Part shown: piece after piece, positions 25,141 through 33,549 of the stretch | Numbering within the stretch: position 1 is the first letter of the stretch | Layout: each line of letters begins with the position of its first letter | NCBI GenBank assembly: GCA_964523735.1 | Contig: CAZFYZ010000008.1 | Coordinates: forward strand, 1 to 56,598 | Origin: CAZFYZ01 sp964523735 | GTDB taxonomy: Bacteria; Armatimonadota; UBA5829 | DNA length: 56,598 nucleotides | Reading direction: 5' to 3' | Program-made: the position numbers and the translations under genes | Notes under the pieces: generated by a model | The model's input: the letters and a program-made list of their open reading frames with translations, nothing else | Databases searched by the model: none | What the model was told of the DNA's origin: nothing

Positions 25141-25997
25141 CGGGCGTGCTCCGCAAGATCGGCATCATCCTCGAGATGATCAAGTTCGAGCACACGGTCT
25201 TTGCGTTGCCGTTTGCGCTGTCGTCGGCTATTGTGGCGGCGAACGGCTTGCCTAACTGGCGGATTCTGGGGTGGATACTGGTTGCGATGGTCGGCGCTCG
25301 ATCAGCAGCGATGGCGTTCAACAGGATTGTGGATGCGCGGCTAGATGCCTTGAACCCGAGGACCGCCAAGCGCGCGATCCCAATGGGTGTGGTCTCGATG
25401 GCAGCCGCGTGGTTCTTCACGATCTGCTCGGCGGCCGTGTTCGTCCTGGCCGCACGAATGCTGAACCCGCTGGCGTTCGCGCTCTCGCCTGTTGCGTTGG
25501 TCGCGCTGCTGGGTTATTCGTATACCAAGCGCTTCACAAGCCTCTCTCATCTGTGGCTTGGGCTGTGCCTGGGTATCGCGCCTGTTGGGGCGTGGGTCGC
25601 CGTGAGAGGCGAGATAGGCTTTCCGTCGATGGTATTGAGCGCGGCGGTGATCTTCTGGACTGCGGGGTTTGACATCATCTACTCGCTGCAGGACTTGGAG
25701 TTCGACAAGGCCCAACGACTCTTCTCGCTTCCGGCCAAAGTCGGGCCGAAGTGGGCGCTGCTGGCATCGAGGTTCTTTCACGCGGTAACTGCGGCACTGC
25801 TGGTCTGGTTTGGTTTGCTTAGCGGACTTGGTGCGATCTACTTTGTCGGTATCGCCCTGATAGCGATTTCACTCGCCTACGAACAGAGCTTGGTTTCGCC
25901 TGGAGACATTAGCCGTGTCAACACGGCATTCTTCACAATCAATGGCTTCGTCAGCCTCGGCGTGCTGGCGTTTGTGGCTGCGGACGTGTTTCTATGA
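25137..25997 (+). CDS. mqnP: UbiA family prenyltransferase (MqnP-type)
   Basis: 286 residues with about eight to nine membrane helices. It attaches the polyprenyl tail to an aromatic ring. The first Asp-rich site is NRIVDARLDALNPRT (about 62-76, NxxxDxxxD); the second is DIIYSLQDLEFDK (about 180-192). GTG 25137 overlaps the ubiX stop (GTGA) and is 8 nt after AAGGGG; GTG 25128 is the alternative. Its placement between ubiX and mqnE supports the menaquinone role over ubiquinone or haem O. Confidence 0.88.
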   Translation: MTGVLRKIGIILEMIKFEHTVFALPFALSSAIVAANGLPNWRILGWILVAMVGARSAAMAFNRIVDARLDALNPRTAKRAIPMGVVSMAAAWFFTICSAAVFVLAARMLNPLAFALSPVALVALLGYSYTKRFTSLSHLWLGLCLGIAPVGAWVAVRGEIGFPSMVLSAAVIFWTAGFDIIYSLQDLEFDKAQRLFSLPAKVGPKWALLASRFFHAVTAALLVWFGLLSGLGAIYFVGIALIAISLAYEQSLVSPGDISRVNTAFFTINGFVSLGVLAFVAADVFL

Positions 25998-27127
25998 TCG
26001 ACGAAATCATCAACAAGAGCGATGTAGGAGACGTGCTGCGCAGGGCGCTCGATGGTGAGCGGTTGAGCGTGGACGATGGGGTTCGGTTGTTCGAATCCGA
26101 CGATCTGCCCGCGATCGGCGCCGCCGCGAACGAGGTCCGCAGGCGCTGGCACGGGGACCGAACTTACTATGTCGTCAACCGCCATATCAACTACACGGAT
26201 GTCTGCCGCAATCACTGTGCCTTCTGCGCGTTCTCGCGCGTGGATGGACAGGACGGCGCGTATCTGATGACTGTGGAGGACATCGTTGCGCGGGCGCAGC
26301 GCGAGTATGATGAGATGAAGTTCACTGAGCTTCACATTGTCGGCGGCTGCCACCCGAACCTGCGGCTGGACTTCTACACGAAGATGCTATCCACGCTCAG
26401 GGCTCTCTTTCCGGATGTGCACATTCAGGCGTTCACCGCAGTCGAGATAGCGAATATGGCGAAGATCGAGGATACGACTGCGGCCGATGTGCTGTCGAGG
26501 CTGCAGTACGCGGGCCTCGGCTCTCTCCCTGGCGGGGGAGCTGAAGTCTTCAGCCCGCGCGTAAGAGGACGGCTCTGTCCGGAGAAGATTCCAGGTGTCG
26601 AGTGGCTGGAGGTCATGCGTGAGGCGCATCGTCTGGGTCTGAAGAGCAACTCCACAATGCTCTACGGCCATATCGAGACTTACCGAGAACGCATCGAGCA
26701 CATGGTCGCGATCCGCGAGCTTCAGGACGAGGCTCAGGGCTTCATGACCTTCATTCCGCTCAAGTTCCACCCGTCGAATACGCAGATGAGCGAGCTGACA
26801 ATCCGGCAGAACGCCATCGATGACTTGAAGGTCTACGCCATCTCGCGGCTGATGCTGGACAACGTGCCGCACATCAAAGTCTTCTGGATAATGTTGGGCA
26901 TCAAGCTCGCGCAGGTCGCCTTGAGCTACGGCGCGGATGACTTCGACGGGACCGTGGTTGAGGAGAAGATTACCCACCGAGCGGGCGCGGAGACTCCGGA
27001 GGGTCTGACCGTGGCTGATATCCAGCGCCTGATCCGCGAGACCGGCACCAAGCCTGTCGAGCGTAGCACACTATATCAAGAGGTTATTCGGGATGAGGCT
27101 GGGGTGCCTTCCCTACTTGAACGTTAA
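25994..27127 (+). CDS. mqnE: Aminofutalosine synthase MqnE
   Basis: 377 residues. A radical SAM enzyme that joins 3-enolpyruvylbenzoate to the adenosyl moiety of SAM to give aminofutalosine. The cluster motif is CRNHCAFCAFSR (about 74-85; CxxxCxxC). Other features: VVNRHINYTDVC, ELHIVGGCHPNL, GLGSLPGGGAEVFSPRVR and FIPLKFHPSNTQM, the latter typical of the MqnE/MqnC/CofH group. ATGA overlap with the UbiA gene. The last 35 nt overlap the start of mqnA. Confidence 0.93.
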   Translation: MIDEIINKSDVGDVLRRALDGERLSVDDGVRLFESDDLPAIGAAANEVRRRWHGDRTYYVVNRHINYTDVCRNHCAFCAFSRVDGQDGAYLMTVEDIVARAQREYDEMKFTELHIVGGCHPNLRLDFYTKMLSTLRALFPDVHIQAFTAVEIANMAKIEDTTAADVLSRLQYAGLGSLPGGGAEVFSPRVRGRLCPEKIPGVEWLEVMREAHRLGLKSNSTMLYGHIETYRERIEHMVAIRELQDEAQGFMTFIPLKFHPSNTQMSELTIRQNAIDDLKVYAISRLMLDNVPHIKVFWIMLGIKLAQVALSYGADDFDGTVVEEKITHRAGAETPEGLTVADIQRLIRETGTKPVERSTLYQEVIRDEAGVPSLLER

Positions 27128-27860
27128 GCCGTTGGCCTATTCGCTGGAGCACGGAGGGCTGCCGGACGGCTGGGAGCTTGTCTATGCGCCGCCGTCTGAA
27201 CTGGCGGGCATGCTTGTAGCGGGCGAGATCGCCGCGGCGCCGGTGTCAAGTTTCGCGACGTTCCAGAACCCGGACTTCGGCATCTGCCCCGGGATATGCA
27301 TCGCGGCCGACGGCCCCGTGGACAGCGTGTTGATGCTGTCAAGGATTGAGCTGTCAAAGATAGACACAGTTGCACTGGATACGAGCAGCTTGAGCGGCGC
27401 GAATATGCTCAAGATCATACTCAAGGAAGCCTACGGCCTGACTCCTGAGTTTGTACGGATGCCTCCGAAGCCGGTGTCGGCCATGCTTGACAGGTGCGGA
27501 GCCGCTATGGTGATCGGCAACCCTGCCATGCTTCACCCGAAAGACGGTCTCTTCGTGCTTGACCTTGCGGCGGAATGGAAGAAGCTGACTGGTCTGCCTG
27601 CTGTCTTCGCTGTCTGGGCGGGCAAAGGCATCTGTGCAGAACTCATTCAGGTATTGCAGGAGAGCAAGGCTGCTGGGATGGCTCGCCTGGATGAGATCGC
27701 GACCGAGCAATCAGCGGCCTTGGGGTTGTCATATGACACGTGTCTGAACTACCTGTCGAACACAATGGTCTATGACTTTGCCGAACGCGAGAGGCAGGGA
27801 CTCGCGACTTTCAAGGCCAAGTGCATCGGGCACGGCCTGGTCAACGGCGGTGCGGTGTGA
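27093..27860 (+). CDS. mqnA: Chorismate dehydratase MqnA
   Basis: 255 residues. It removes water from chorismate to give 3-enolpyruvylbenzoate, the first step of the futalosine pathway. MRLGCLPYLNVKPLAYSLE is the usual opening; SSFATFQNP, LDTSSLSGANMLKIIL (about 89-104), VIGNPAML and LPAVFAVWAGK follow. Start ATG 27093 lies inside mqnE (35-nt overlap), an unusually long overlap that suggests tight coupling. Only one MqnA copy is present. Confidence 0.93.
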   Translation: MRLGCLPYLNVKPLAYSLEHGGLPDGWELVYAPPSELAGMLVAGEIAAAPVSSFATFQNPDFGICPGICIAADGPVDSVLMLSRIELSKIDTVALDTSSLSGANMLKIILKEAYGLTPEFVRMPPKPVSAMLDRCGAAMVIGNPAMLHPKDGLFVLDLAAEWKKLTGLPAVFAVWAGKGICAELIQVLQESKAAGMARLDEIATEQSAALGLSYDTCLNYLSNTMVYDFAERERQGLATFKAKCIGHGLVNGGAV

Positions 27861-28954
27861 ACACCGATCGCGTGTTGACCGAGGCCATCGAGGGCCGGCG
27901 GATCACTAGAGACCAAGCCCTGGACCTGCTCCGCCGTGGCAGCATGCCAGAGCTCTCCTGGGCGACTGACCTCGTCTGCACGGCAAAGCATCCCGAGCGC
28001 GTCCGAACCTATGTCATCGACCGCAATATCAACTACACCAATATCTGCACCTCCGGCTGCAAGTTCTGCGCGTTCTTCCGAGCCCCCGGCCATTCGGAGG
28101 GCTACGTTCTCACCACTGAGGAGGTGCTGGGCAAGATCGAAGAAGCAGTTGGCCTTGGCGCCACGCAGATCCTGATGCAGGGAGGGCTGCACCCTGATCT
28201 CAATATCGACTATTACGAGTCACTCTTTCGTGAGATCAAGAGCAGATTCGACATCCAACTGCACTCGCTTTCGGCGCCGGAGATCGTGCACATAGCTTCG
28301 ATCTCAAGTCTCACGGTTCGGGAAGCGCTTGCTCAGCTCCATACAGCGGGTCTCGATTCCCTCCCCGGCGGCGGGGCAGAGATCCTCGCAGACTCTGTTC
28401 GCGCGAGAGTGAGCCCTCGGAAGTGTGGCGTCGATGAATGGCTGGATGTGATGCGCGAGGCCGCTGGGATCGGCATGCGCGCGACCGCTACAATGGTCAT
28501 AGGTATGGGCGAGAGGATCGCAGACCGGGTTGAGCATATGTCTCGCATTCGAGACTTGCAGGACGAGTCCCGCGTCTTCACCGCGTTCATCCCCTGGACC
28601 TACCAGCCCGGCAACACGGCGCTTGGCGGAAACGCATTGGGCGCCCACGATTATCTGAGGACGCTCGCTGTCTCCAGGTTGTTCCTCGACAACATCGACA
28701 ATATCCAGGCTTCCTGGGTTACGCAGGGCCCGGCCATCGCGCAGCTTGCGCTGAGGTTCGGGGCGAACGACATCGGCAGCACGATGATCGAGGAGAACGT
28801 GGTTGCTGCCACGGGTGTGTCGCACAGGATGAGCGAAGCGGATCTGATACGGCTGATCCATGACGCGGGATTCGATGCAGCCCAAAGGACGACGTTGTAT
28901 AAGACTGTGCAAGTTCATGCGCGTAAAGTTTGTCAATCGGAGGGGCGGTCGTGA
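27857..28954 (+). CDS. mqnC: Cyclic dehypoxanthine futalosine synthase MqnC
   Basis: 365 residues from GTG 27857 (GTGA overlap with mqnA). A radical SAM enzyme that cyclises dehypoxanthine futalosine. Cluster motif CTSGCKFCAFFR (about 67-78); also VIDRNINYTNIC, QILMQGGLHPDLNIDYYE, GLDSLPGGGAEILADSVR, and FIPWTYQPGNTAL, all family-typical. It shares the general fold and about the same length with MqnE two genes upstream, but motifs such as PWTYQPGNT separate the two. Confidence 0.93.
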   Translation: MNTDRVLTEAIEGRRITRDQALDLLRRGSMPELSWATDLVCTAKHPERVRTYVIDRNINYTNICTSGCKFCAFFRAPGHSEGYVLTTEEVLGKIEEAVGLGATQILMQGGLHPDLNIDYYESLFREIKSRFDIQLHSLSAPEIVHIASISSLTVREALAQLHTAGLDSLPGGGAEILADSVRARVSPRKCGVDEWLDVMREAAGIGMRATATMVIGMGERIADRVEHMSRIRDLQDESRVFTAFIPWTYQPGNTALGGNALGAHDYLRTLAVSRLFLDNIDNIQASWVTQGPAIAQLALRFGANDIGSTMIEENVVAATGVSHRMSEADLIRLIHDAGFDAAQRTTLYKTVQVHARKVCQSEGRS

Positions 28955-29823
28955 CTGAACTCGCCATCATCGCCGGCAGCCAGGGATTCAGGACGATTGA
29001 GCAGCTGGGTGCAGACAGCCGCCTGATCGATCCCGTCCAGACACCGTTTGGTACTTCCTCGCCGGTGCACGTGCTGAGAGTTCAGGATTCAGATATACTG
29101 CTGCTTTCGAGGCACGGCGAGAGCGGCTACAGCGTCTCAGCGCCGTTCGTGAACTATCGGGCCAACATCTGGGCGCTTAAGGAGCTTGGTGCGAAGAGGA
29201 TCATTTCGTGGTCCGGGCCGGGGGCGATCGACCCGTCGATCCCGATCGGGGATGTGCTCGTGCCGGGCGATCTGATCGATGAGACCTGCGGGCGAGCTAC
29301 GACCTTCTACGAGGGGCTTGGGATCGGCTTTATTCGCCAGAATCCAGTGTTCTGCCCGGACTTGGCAGCCTCGCTGAGACGGGTTATCGAGTCGAAGCAG
29401 GGCCACTGCCGCACCAGCGACGTCTATGTCTGCACCCACGGACCTCGGCTTGAGACCCCAGCCGAGATACGCAAGTTCGCTTCCTATGGCGCAACTCTGG
29501 TAGGTATGACACTCATTCCGGAGGCGTTTCTGGCCAAGGAACTGGAGATGTGCTACTGCCCGGTGTGCTATGTGACGAACTACGCTGAAGGAGTTGTGGA
29601 GCGCCCGTACGTCCCCGGGGAGTTGTTCGAGGGTCTTCTCTCACCAGGCGAGCGCGCCGCTGTAGACAAAGCCGTGGATGCCTTGCCGCAGATCGCTGTT
29701 GAGGCGCTGCTGACTGCACAGGTCGAACCCGAGTGCAGGTGTGGGCTCTCGATGGAACGGTATCGCAGGCGAGGCGATATAGGGGATGATTGGCATACCT
29801 GGATCAGAAGGTCCGGGGGCTAG
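28951..29823 (+). CDS. MTAP/PNP family nucleoside phosphorylase, candidate futalosine-cleaving enzyme
   Basis: 290 residues from GTG 28951 (GGAGGGG upstream, GTGA overlap with mqnC). It belongs to the trimeric MTAP/PNP family: phosphate and sugar-binding regions include LLSRHGESGYSVSAPFVNYRA (as LLSRHGESGYSV / SAPFVNYRA), SGPGAIDPSIPIGDVLVP, THGPRLETPAEI and GMTLIPEAFLAKELEM. At the purine-selective site MTAP has an Asp-rich TDYD; here it is TNYAEG with Asn210, closer to the Asn of 6-oxopurine phosphorylases. In this operon it may cleave futalosine or aminofutalosine by phosphorolysis in place of MqnB. The role is inferred from context. Confidence 0.85.
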   Translation: MTELAIIAGSQGFRTIEQLGADSRLIDPVQTPFGTSSPVHVLRVQDSDILLLSRHGESGYSVSAPFVNYRANIWALKELGAKRIISWSGPGAIDPSIPIGDVLVPGDLIDETCGRATTFYEGLGIGFIRQNPVFCPDLAASLRRVIESKQGHCRTSDVYVCTHGPRLETPAEIRKFASYGATLVGMTLIPEAFLAKELEMCYCPVCYVTNYAEGVVERPYVPGELFEGLLSPGERAAVDKAVDALPQIAVEALLTAQVEPECRCGLSMERYRRRGDIGDDWHTWIRRSGG

Positions 29824-29847
29824 AACCCGGTAAGCATATAGTAGGAT

Positions 29848-30630
29848 ATGAACATACTCATCACAAACGACGATGGCATACACGCGGAAGGCTTGATGGC
29901 GCTGAAGACCGCGTTCGACAAGGTCGGACGAGTGCTTGTGGTTGCTCCCGATCGGCCAAGAAGCGCGTGCGGCCACTCTATTACCCTGCACAAGCCTCTG
30001 CGAGCTGACCCCGTCACCCTGCGCGATGGATCGACTGCCTATTCGACCAACGGTACCCCCTCGGACTGCGTCAGCCTTGCGCTGCTGGGACTGGTAGACG
30101 AGCCGGTTGACCTGGTGATCTCTGGGATCAACCGCGGGCCAAACCTGGGCTGGGACCTGACCTACTCCGGCACCGTGTCGGCGGCGATGGAGGGCGCGAT
30201 TATGGCTGTCCAGTCGTTTGCCATATCCGTTGCAACCTATGAGGCCGAGATGGACTATAGCGTTGCCGCCGGCTTCGCTGTTCGACTGGCGCAGGTGCTC
30301 GAGAAGCGCACGTTGCCAGAGTCAACTCTGCTGAATGTCAACGTCCCAGCACTGCCAGCGGCGGATATTCGTGGCATCAAGATCACCAAACAGGGCAAGC
30401 GCAAGTATGAAGGAAAGGTTGAAAAGAGAACGGACCCCACTGGCCGTGCCTACTACTGGCTCGGCGGCGACCTGCCGGTGGACTGTCTGGGCGAGGGAAC
30501 CGATGTTAGAGCCGTGGCTGATGATTACATCTCCATCACTCCGATCCAACTGGACCTGACAGATTACGATGTGCTCTCGCAGGCTCTGAGTTGGGGCATT
30601 GAGGAGATAGATGTCGGATCGATCGCATAG
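29848..30630 (+). CDS. surE: 5'/3'-nucleotidase SurE
   Basis: 260 residues. A survival protein and metal-dependent nucleotidase. MNILITNDDGIHAEGL carries the catalytic NDD; APDRPRSACGHSIT, STNGTPSDCV and SGINRGPNLGWDLTYSGTVSAAMEGA (as SGINRGPNLGWD / LTYSGTVSAAMEGA) are all family motifs. It starts 24 nt after the phosphorylase gene with AGTAGGAT ahead of the ATG, so it is probably still in the same transcript. The end overlaps the next gene by 20 nt. Confidence 0.95.
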   Translation: MNILITNDDGIHAEGLMALKTAFDKVGRVLVVAPDRPRSACGHSITLHKPLRADPVTLRDGSTAYSTNGTPSDCVSLALLGLVDEPVDLVISGINRGPNLGWDLTYSGTVSAAMEGAIMAVQSFAISVATYEAEMDYSVAAGFAVRLAQVLEKRTLPESTLLNVNVPALPAADIRGIKITKQGKRKYEGKVEKRTDPTGRAYYWLGGDLPVDCLGEGTDVRAVADDYISITPIQLDLTDYDVLSQALSWGIEEIDVGSIA

Positions 30631-31573
30631 CTGGGACGGCGGGTTCATCCCCGGCTACGTAGAGCTGCACCGCACCGGAGAACTGGCTGCTCGTGCCGAT
30701 CGCGCGCGCGGACTTCTCAGTTCCTGCCGTCTGTGTCCCAGAGAGTGTCGCGCCAACCGTGCCGAAGGCGAATCAGGCGTTTGCCGGATTGGTCCGGACG
30801 CAGTTGTGTCGAGCTACGGCGTGCATCTAGGCGAGGAAAAGGTCATCGTTGGGCGGCGAGGTTCCGGCACAATCTTCATGACGGGCTGTAATCTAGCCTG
30901 TGTGTTCTGTCAGAACTTTGAGATCAGCCAGACCAGGCGCGGCGAGGTGGTTTCCCCGCGACAGATCGCGGAGATGATGCTCGAACTGCGCGATCAGCGG
31001 GTCCATCACATCAACCTCGTCACTCCTACTCACCAACTCCCTGTGCTCCTGGAATCGCTTGACTACGCTGCCGAGCTAGGGCTCGACCTGCCGGTCATAC
31101 ACAACAACGGTGGCTATGAGTCTGTAGAGGCGCTCAAGCTGCTGGAGGGCGTGATTGATGTTTACATGCCAGACGTCAAGTTTGGCGACAATGGGGCTGG
31201 CCTCAGCTATGGCGGTGTGCCCGACTACTGGGACAGGTGCCAGGAGGCGGTAAAGGAGATGCACAGGCAGGTGGGGGACCTGGATGTGCGCACACTGACC
31301 TATACCGATGGCACAACGGCACAGATAGCCGCCCGGGGATTGCTGGTGCGGCACCTCGTTATGCCCAATGGGCGGGCGCACACCCGTAACGTAGTCAGAT
31401 TTCTGACGGACGAGATCAGCCGAGACACCTACATCAACGTTTCCACCCAGTATCGGCCGAAGTTCGAGGCTCGCAACTTCCCGGAGATCAATCGGTTAAC
31501 ATCTCCGCGCGAGGTCCGTGATGCCGTGGCGGAAGCCAAGCAGGCGGGTCTGCACCGGTTCGCGGAACTGTAA
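30611..31573 (+). CDS. Radical SAM protein, PflA-like activase family
   Basis: 320 residues. The N-terminus has a CRLCPRECRANRAEG ... GVCR cluster (about 38-57), then the radical SAM motif FMTGCNLACVFCQNFEIS (about 90-107; CxxxCxxC). INLVTPTHQLP, PVIHNNGGYES and DVYMPDVKFGD are typical of uncharacterised PflA-like activating enzymes. No glycyl radical enzyme is nearby, so the partner is unknown. The start lies within surE (20-nt overlap). Confidence 0.85.
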   Translation: MSDRSHSWDGGFIPGYVELHRTGELAARADRARGLLSSCRLCPRECRANRAEGESGVCRIGPDAVVSSYGVHLGEEKVIVGRRGSGTIFMTGCNLACVFCQNFEISQTRRGEVVSPRQIAEMMLELRDQRVHHINLVTPTHQLPVLLESLDYAAELGLDLPVIHNNGGYESVEALKLLEGVIDVYMPDVKFGDNGAGLSYGGVPDYWDRCQEAVKEMHRQVGDLDVRTLTYTDGTTAQIAARGLLVRHLVMPNGRAHTRNVVRFLTDEISRDTYINVSTQYRPKFEARNFPEINRLTSPREVRDAVAEAKQAGLHRFAEL

Positions 31574-31585
31574 GGATTGCTGCTG

Positions 31586-32797
31586 ATGACACAAGATCAA
31601 CCTAATCCAACCAAGAAGCTGTTAGCTGCCGCCGTCTATGGCGCTGTGCTGGCGGTCGTCATCGCCTATCTATGCAGCTATGTTCTCATGCGCAGCGGCC
31701 TGGGCGTAATCAGCAGCCTTGGAGAGAGCACTCGTGGTCCGGCTGTGTTCTCGCGCGCCGCCCTGAACCTCTATGCGATACAGCATTCTCCGCTCGTGGG
31801 GAAGGGGACGGTTACTGACGCCTTGGGTACGCGCGAGAGAGTGCGGGCCCGCATCAGCTTGCCGCTGACCATCTGGGCAGCCATACCGGCCATTGCTCTT
31901 CTGATCGGCGGCGCGGTCGCGGCGGGTAAGTGCAGAGGTGGTGGAAGGCGACAGACTGTTCGCGCGGGGCTGTTGGTCGGGCTCATCTATGGCGTCATAT
32001 TCATGGCAGCGGCGGGCTTGGTCAGCGCGCGAATCGGGGGGTTCGTCATGCCGGAGATCGGCGGCGTCAGCCCCAATCCGCCCCAAATACCGTTCAGGCC
32101 GGAGAGCAGCCCTATTCTTCTCGGCTTTGGCGTGCTGTTTGCTTGGCTTGGCAGTCTGATCGTGCTGAGGAATGAGCGCAATGACGCGGGCCCAGGCAGA
32201 TGGTGGGCGTGCGGAAAGGCCGTCGTTGCATGCGCACTCGTCGTGCAACTGCTGGTAGCCGGAGTGCTGCTGGAGAGGACGATCAACCGGCGGGCTGATA
32301 AGGGAGGCGAGAGACCACGCATCGTCGAAATGCTGCCGACGGCCGCCGGGCTGGGCTATACAATACTCAACGGAGCGACGCTTGTGGCAAGCGTGGAATC
32401 GCGGCTTATGTCGGGGCCGACGCGGCAACCCTTCTTCGAGCGAGTGAACCTTTACGCAGTCTCCGATCGCATCGCCATCGCTCTGGGAGCGCTCTTCCTG
32501 GGGCTGGTACTGGCGTTTATCATGGGGGTGTTGGCGGTCAAGTGGGGCTCCGGCGACGGGCCTGTCAGAACCGGTCTTCGCATCGCGGTCCTGAACGCCG
32601 TCTACGTGGCAGCGCTCATGCTGCTGTGCGAGATGAGGCTGGCTCAGTCAACTGCGGTGTCGTCGACAATCATCCAGATAAGGGCGCTTTTCGGGGCGGG
32701 ACTGGCAGTGTCGTTCGCAGTTGTGTTCGGAGTATCTGCTTTGGGCGCTGCTCTGGCAGGCCGCATAGCACCGCGTGTGGTGAGTGATGGAGCTTAG
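31586..32797 (+). CDS. Polytopic membrane protein, unknown function
   Basis: 403 residues from ATG 31586, 9 nt after AAGGA; TTG 31577 is an in-frame alternative. About seven to eight hydrophobic helices are visible, at about 16-36, 95-115, 130-150, 175-195, 212-228, 300-325, 340-360 and 370-395. Charged loops between them carry no motif I recognise. It is followed by an overlapping small HExxH gene, so the two may act together. Confidence 0.75.
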   Translation: MTQDQPNPTKKLLAAAVYGAVLAVVIAYLCSYVLMRSGLGVISSLGESTRGPAVFSRAALNLYAIQHSPLVGKGTVTDALGTRERVRARISLPLTIWAAIPAIALLIGGAVAAGKCRGGGRRQTVRAGLLVGLIYGVIFMAAAGLVSARIGGFVMPEIGGVSPNPPQIPFRPESSPILLGFGVLFAWLGSLIVLRNERNDAGPGRWWACGKAVVACALVVQLLVAGVLLERTINRRADKGGERPRIVEMLPTAAGLGYTILNGATLVASVESRLMSGPTRQPFFERVNLYAVSDRIAIALGALFLGLVLAFIMGVLAVKWGSGDGPVRTGLRIAVLNAVYVAALMLLCEMRLAQSTAVSSTIIQIRALFGAGLAVSFAVVFGVSALGAALAGRIAPRVVSDGA

Positions 32798-33245
32798 GAA
32801 CTCCACTGTCTTCCGGATGGGTGCCGCGCTCAAGGAGGCGGTCATCGACTATCCCACCGAAGGTCTGACGGTCGAACTCAAGTACTGCCCAAAGGGATCG
32901 CGGCGCTACATATCCGGCACGTACTATCGGCTGACGAAAGACCGACCCGAGGGCAAGCTGATCCGGTTGCGGATTAACCGTAACAACAGCTATCCGTTGG
33001 ATGTGTCATTCAAGACCTCGGACTACTACCGCAAGCGCAATGCCAGGGGCCAAGAGATGATCTACCAGAAGCTTCGCCAGGTGCGTTTTGAGACTGCGGA
33101 GGATCTGATACTGGCAATCTTCCTGCACGAGTTCTCGCACTACCTCGATCACCTCGAAGGCCGCAATGGCCGCTACAAGCAGACCAAGGCCGACAAGTTC
33201 GCCCTGGAGGTCCTCGAGCGACTGGAGGCAGCGCAAGAGGCGTGA
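32787..33245 (+). CDS. Small HExxH putative zinc metalloprotein
   Basis: 152 residues from ATG 32787; GTG 32784 directly upstream is also possible. It overlaps the membrane-protein gene by 11 nt. The motif LAIFLHEFSHYLDHLEGR (about 110-127) contains HEFSH followed by a third histidine, consistent with a zincin-type active site. The N-terminal part (about 10-75) is beta-rich (GLTVELKYCPKGSRRYISG). Compact and soluble, like minimal SprT- or ImmA-type peptidases, but I cannot assign a family. Confidence 0.75.
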   Translation: MELRNSTVFRMGAALKEAVIDYPTEGLTVELKYCPKGSRRYISGTYYRLTKDRPEGKLIRLRINRNNSYPLDVSFKTSDYYRKRNARGQEMIYQKLRQVRFETAEDLILAIFLHEFSHYLDHLEGRNGRYKQTKADKFALEVLERLEAAQEA

Positions 33246-33260
33246 AGTCGGTTCGGTGTT

Positions 33261-33322
33261 GTTTCGGGCAACCTTGTCCCGAAACGCATGCACCGTGGCA
33301 AACATTGTTTCGGGGACACCCG
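33261..33322. repeat. GTTTCGGG...CCCGAAAC palindromes, one and a half copies
   Basis: The first copy has arms GTTTCGGG (33261-33268) and CCCGAAAC (33278-33285). A second begins GTTTCGGGGACACC at 33307 and runs into the assembly gap. It is the same family as 13651-13675. The gap is probably caused by this repeat. Confidence 0.7.
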
Positions 33323-33332
33323 NNNNNNNNNN
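33323..33332. other. assembly gap (10 N)
   Basis: Ten N of unknown true length, immediately after a partial palindromic repeat. Anything upstream of 33333 in the flanking transcript may be missing. Confidence 0.99.
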
Positions 33333-33360
33333 ATTGAATGAGTGTCTAAGGGGATCGATG

Positions 33361-33465
33361 ATGATCCTCTCACGCAATAGGGGCGGTGACACCGCCATGG
33401 GCTCGACAAAGGCGTTCGGGAGGGCGATCTCGAGCGCCCGGAACTTACTCACTGTGAATACGTAG
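33361..33465 (+). CDS. Possible 34-residue small protein
   Basis: ATG 33361 lies 7 nt after AAGGGG (33348-33353); the frame reads MILSRNRGGDTAMG and ends at TAG 33463, only 4 nt before a strong terminator hairpin. It could also be the tail of a longer gene lost in the gap at 33323, since the frame is open up to the gap. No homologue is recognised. Confidence 0.3.
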   Translation: MILSRNRGGDTAMGSTKAFGRAISSARNLLTVNT

Positions 33466-33469
33466 ATCA

Positions 33470-33502
33470 AAAGGCAGGGCCTTCGCGGCCTCTGCCTTTT
33501 TT
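33470..33502 (+). terminator. rho-independent terminator
   Basis: AAAGGCAG (33470-33477) pairs with CTGCCTTT (33492-33499), extended by GGCC/GGCC around a TTCGC loop and followed by a T-run to 33502. It ends the transcript containing the HExxH gene or the small ORF at 33361. The rest of 33246-33549 holds the repeats, the gap and the small ORF listed separately. Confidence 0.85.
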
Positions 33503-33549
33503 GCTTTGCATCATCTGTAGTGCTGGCAAGGATGACAGGGAGGTGCGGT

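Noticed and set aside
33006..33470. Minus-strand frame spanning the 10-N gap
   Set aside because: It is antisense to the HExxH gene and runs through the gap; there is no SD before its TTG start.
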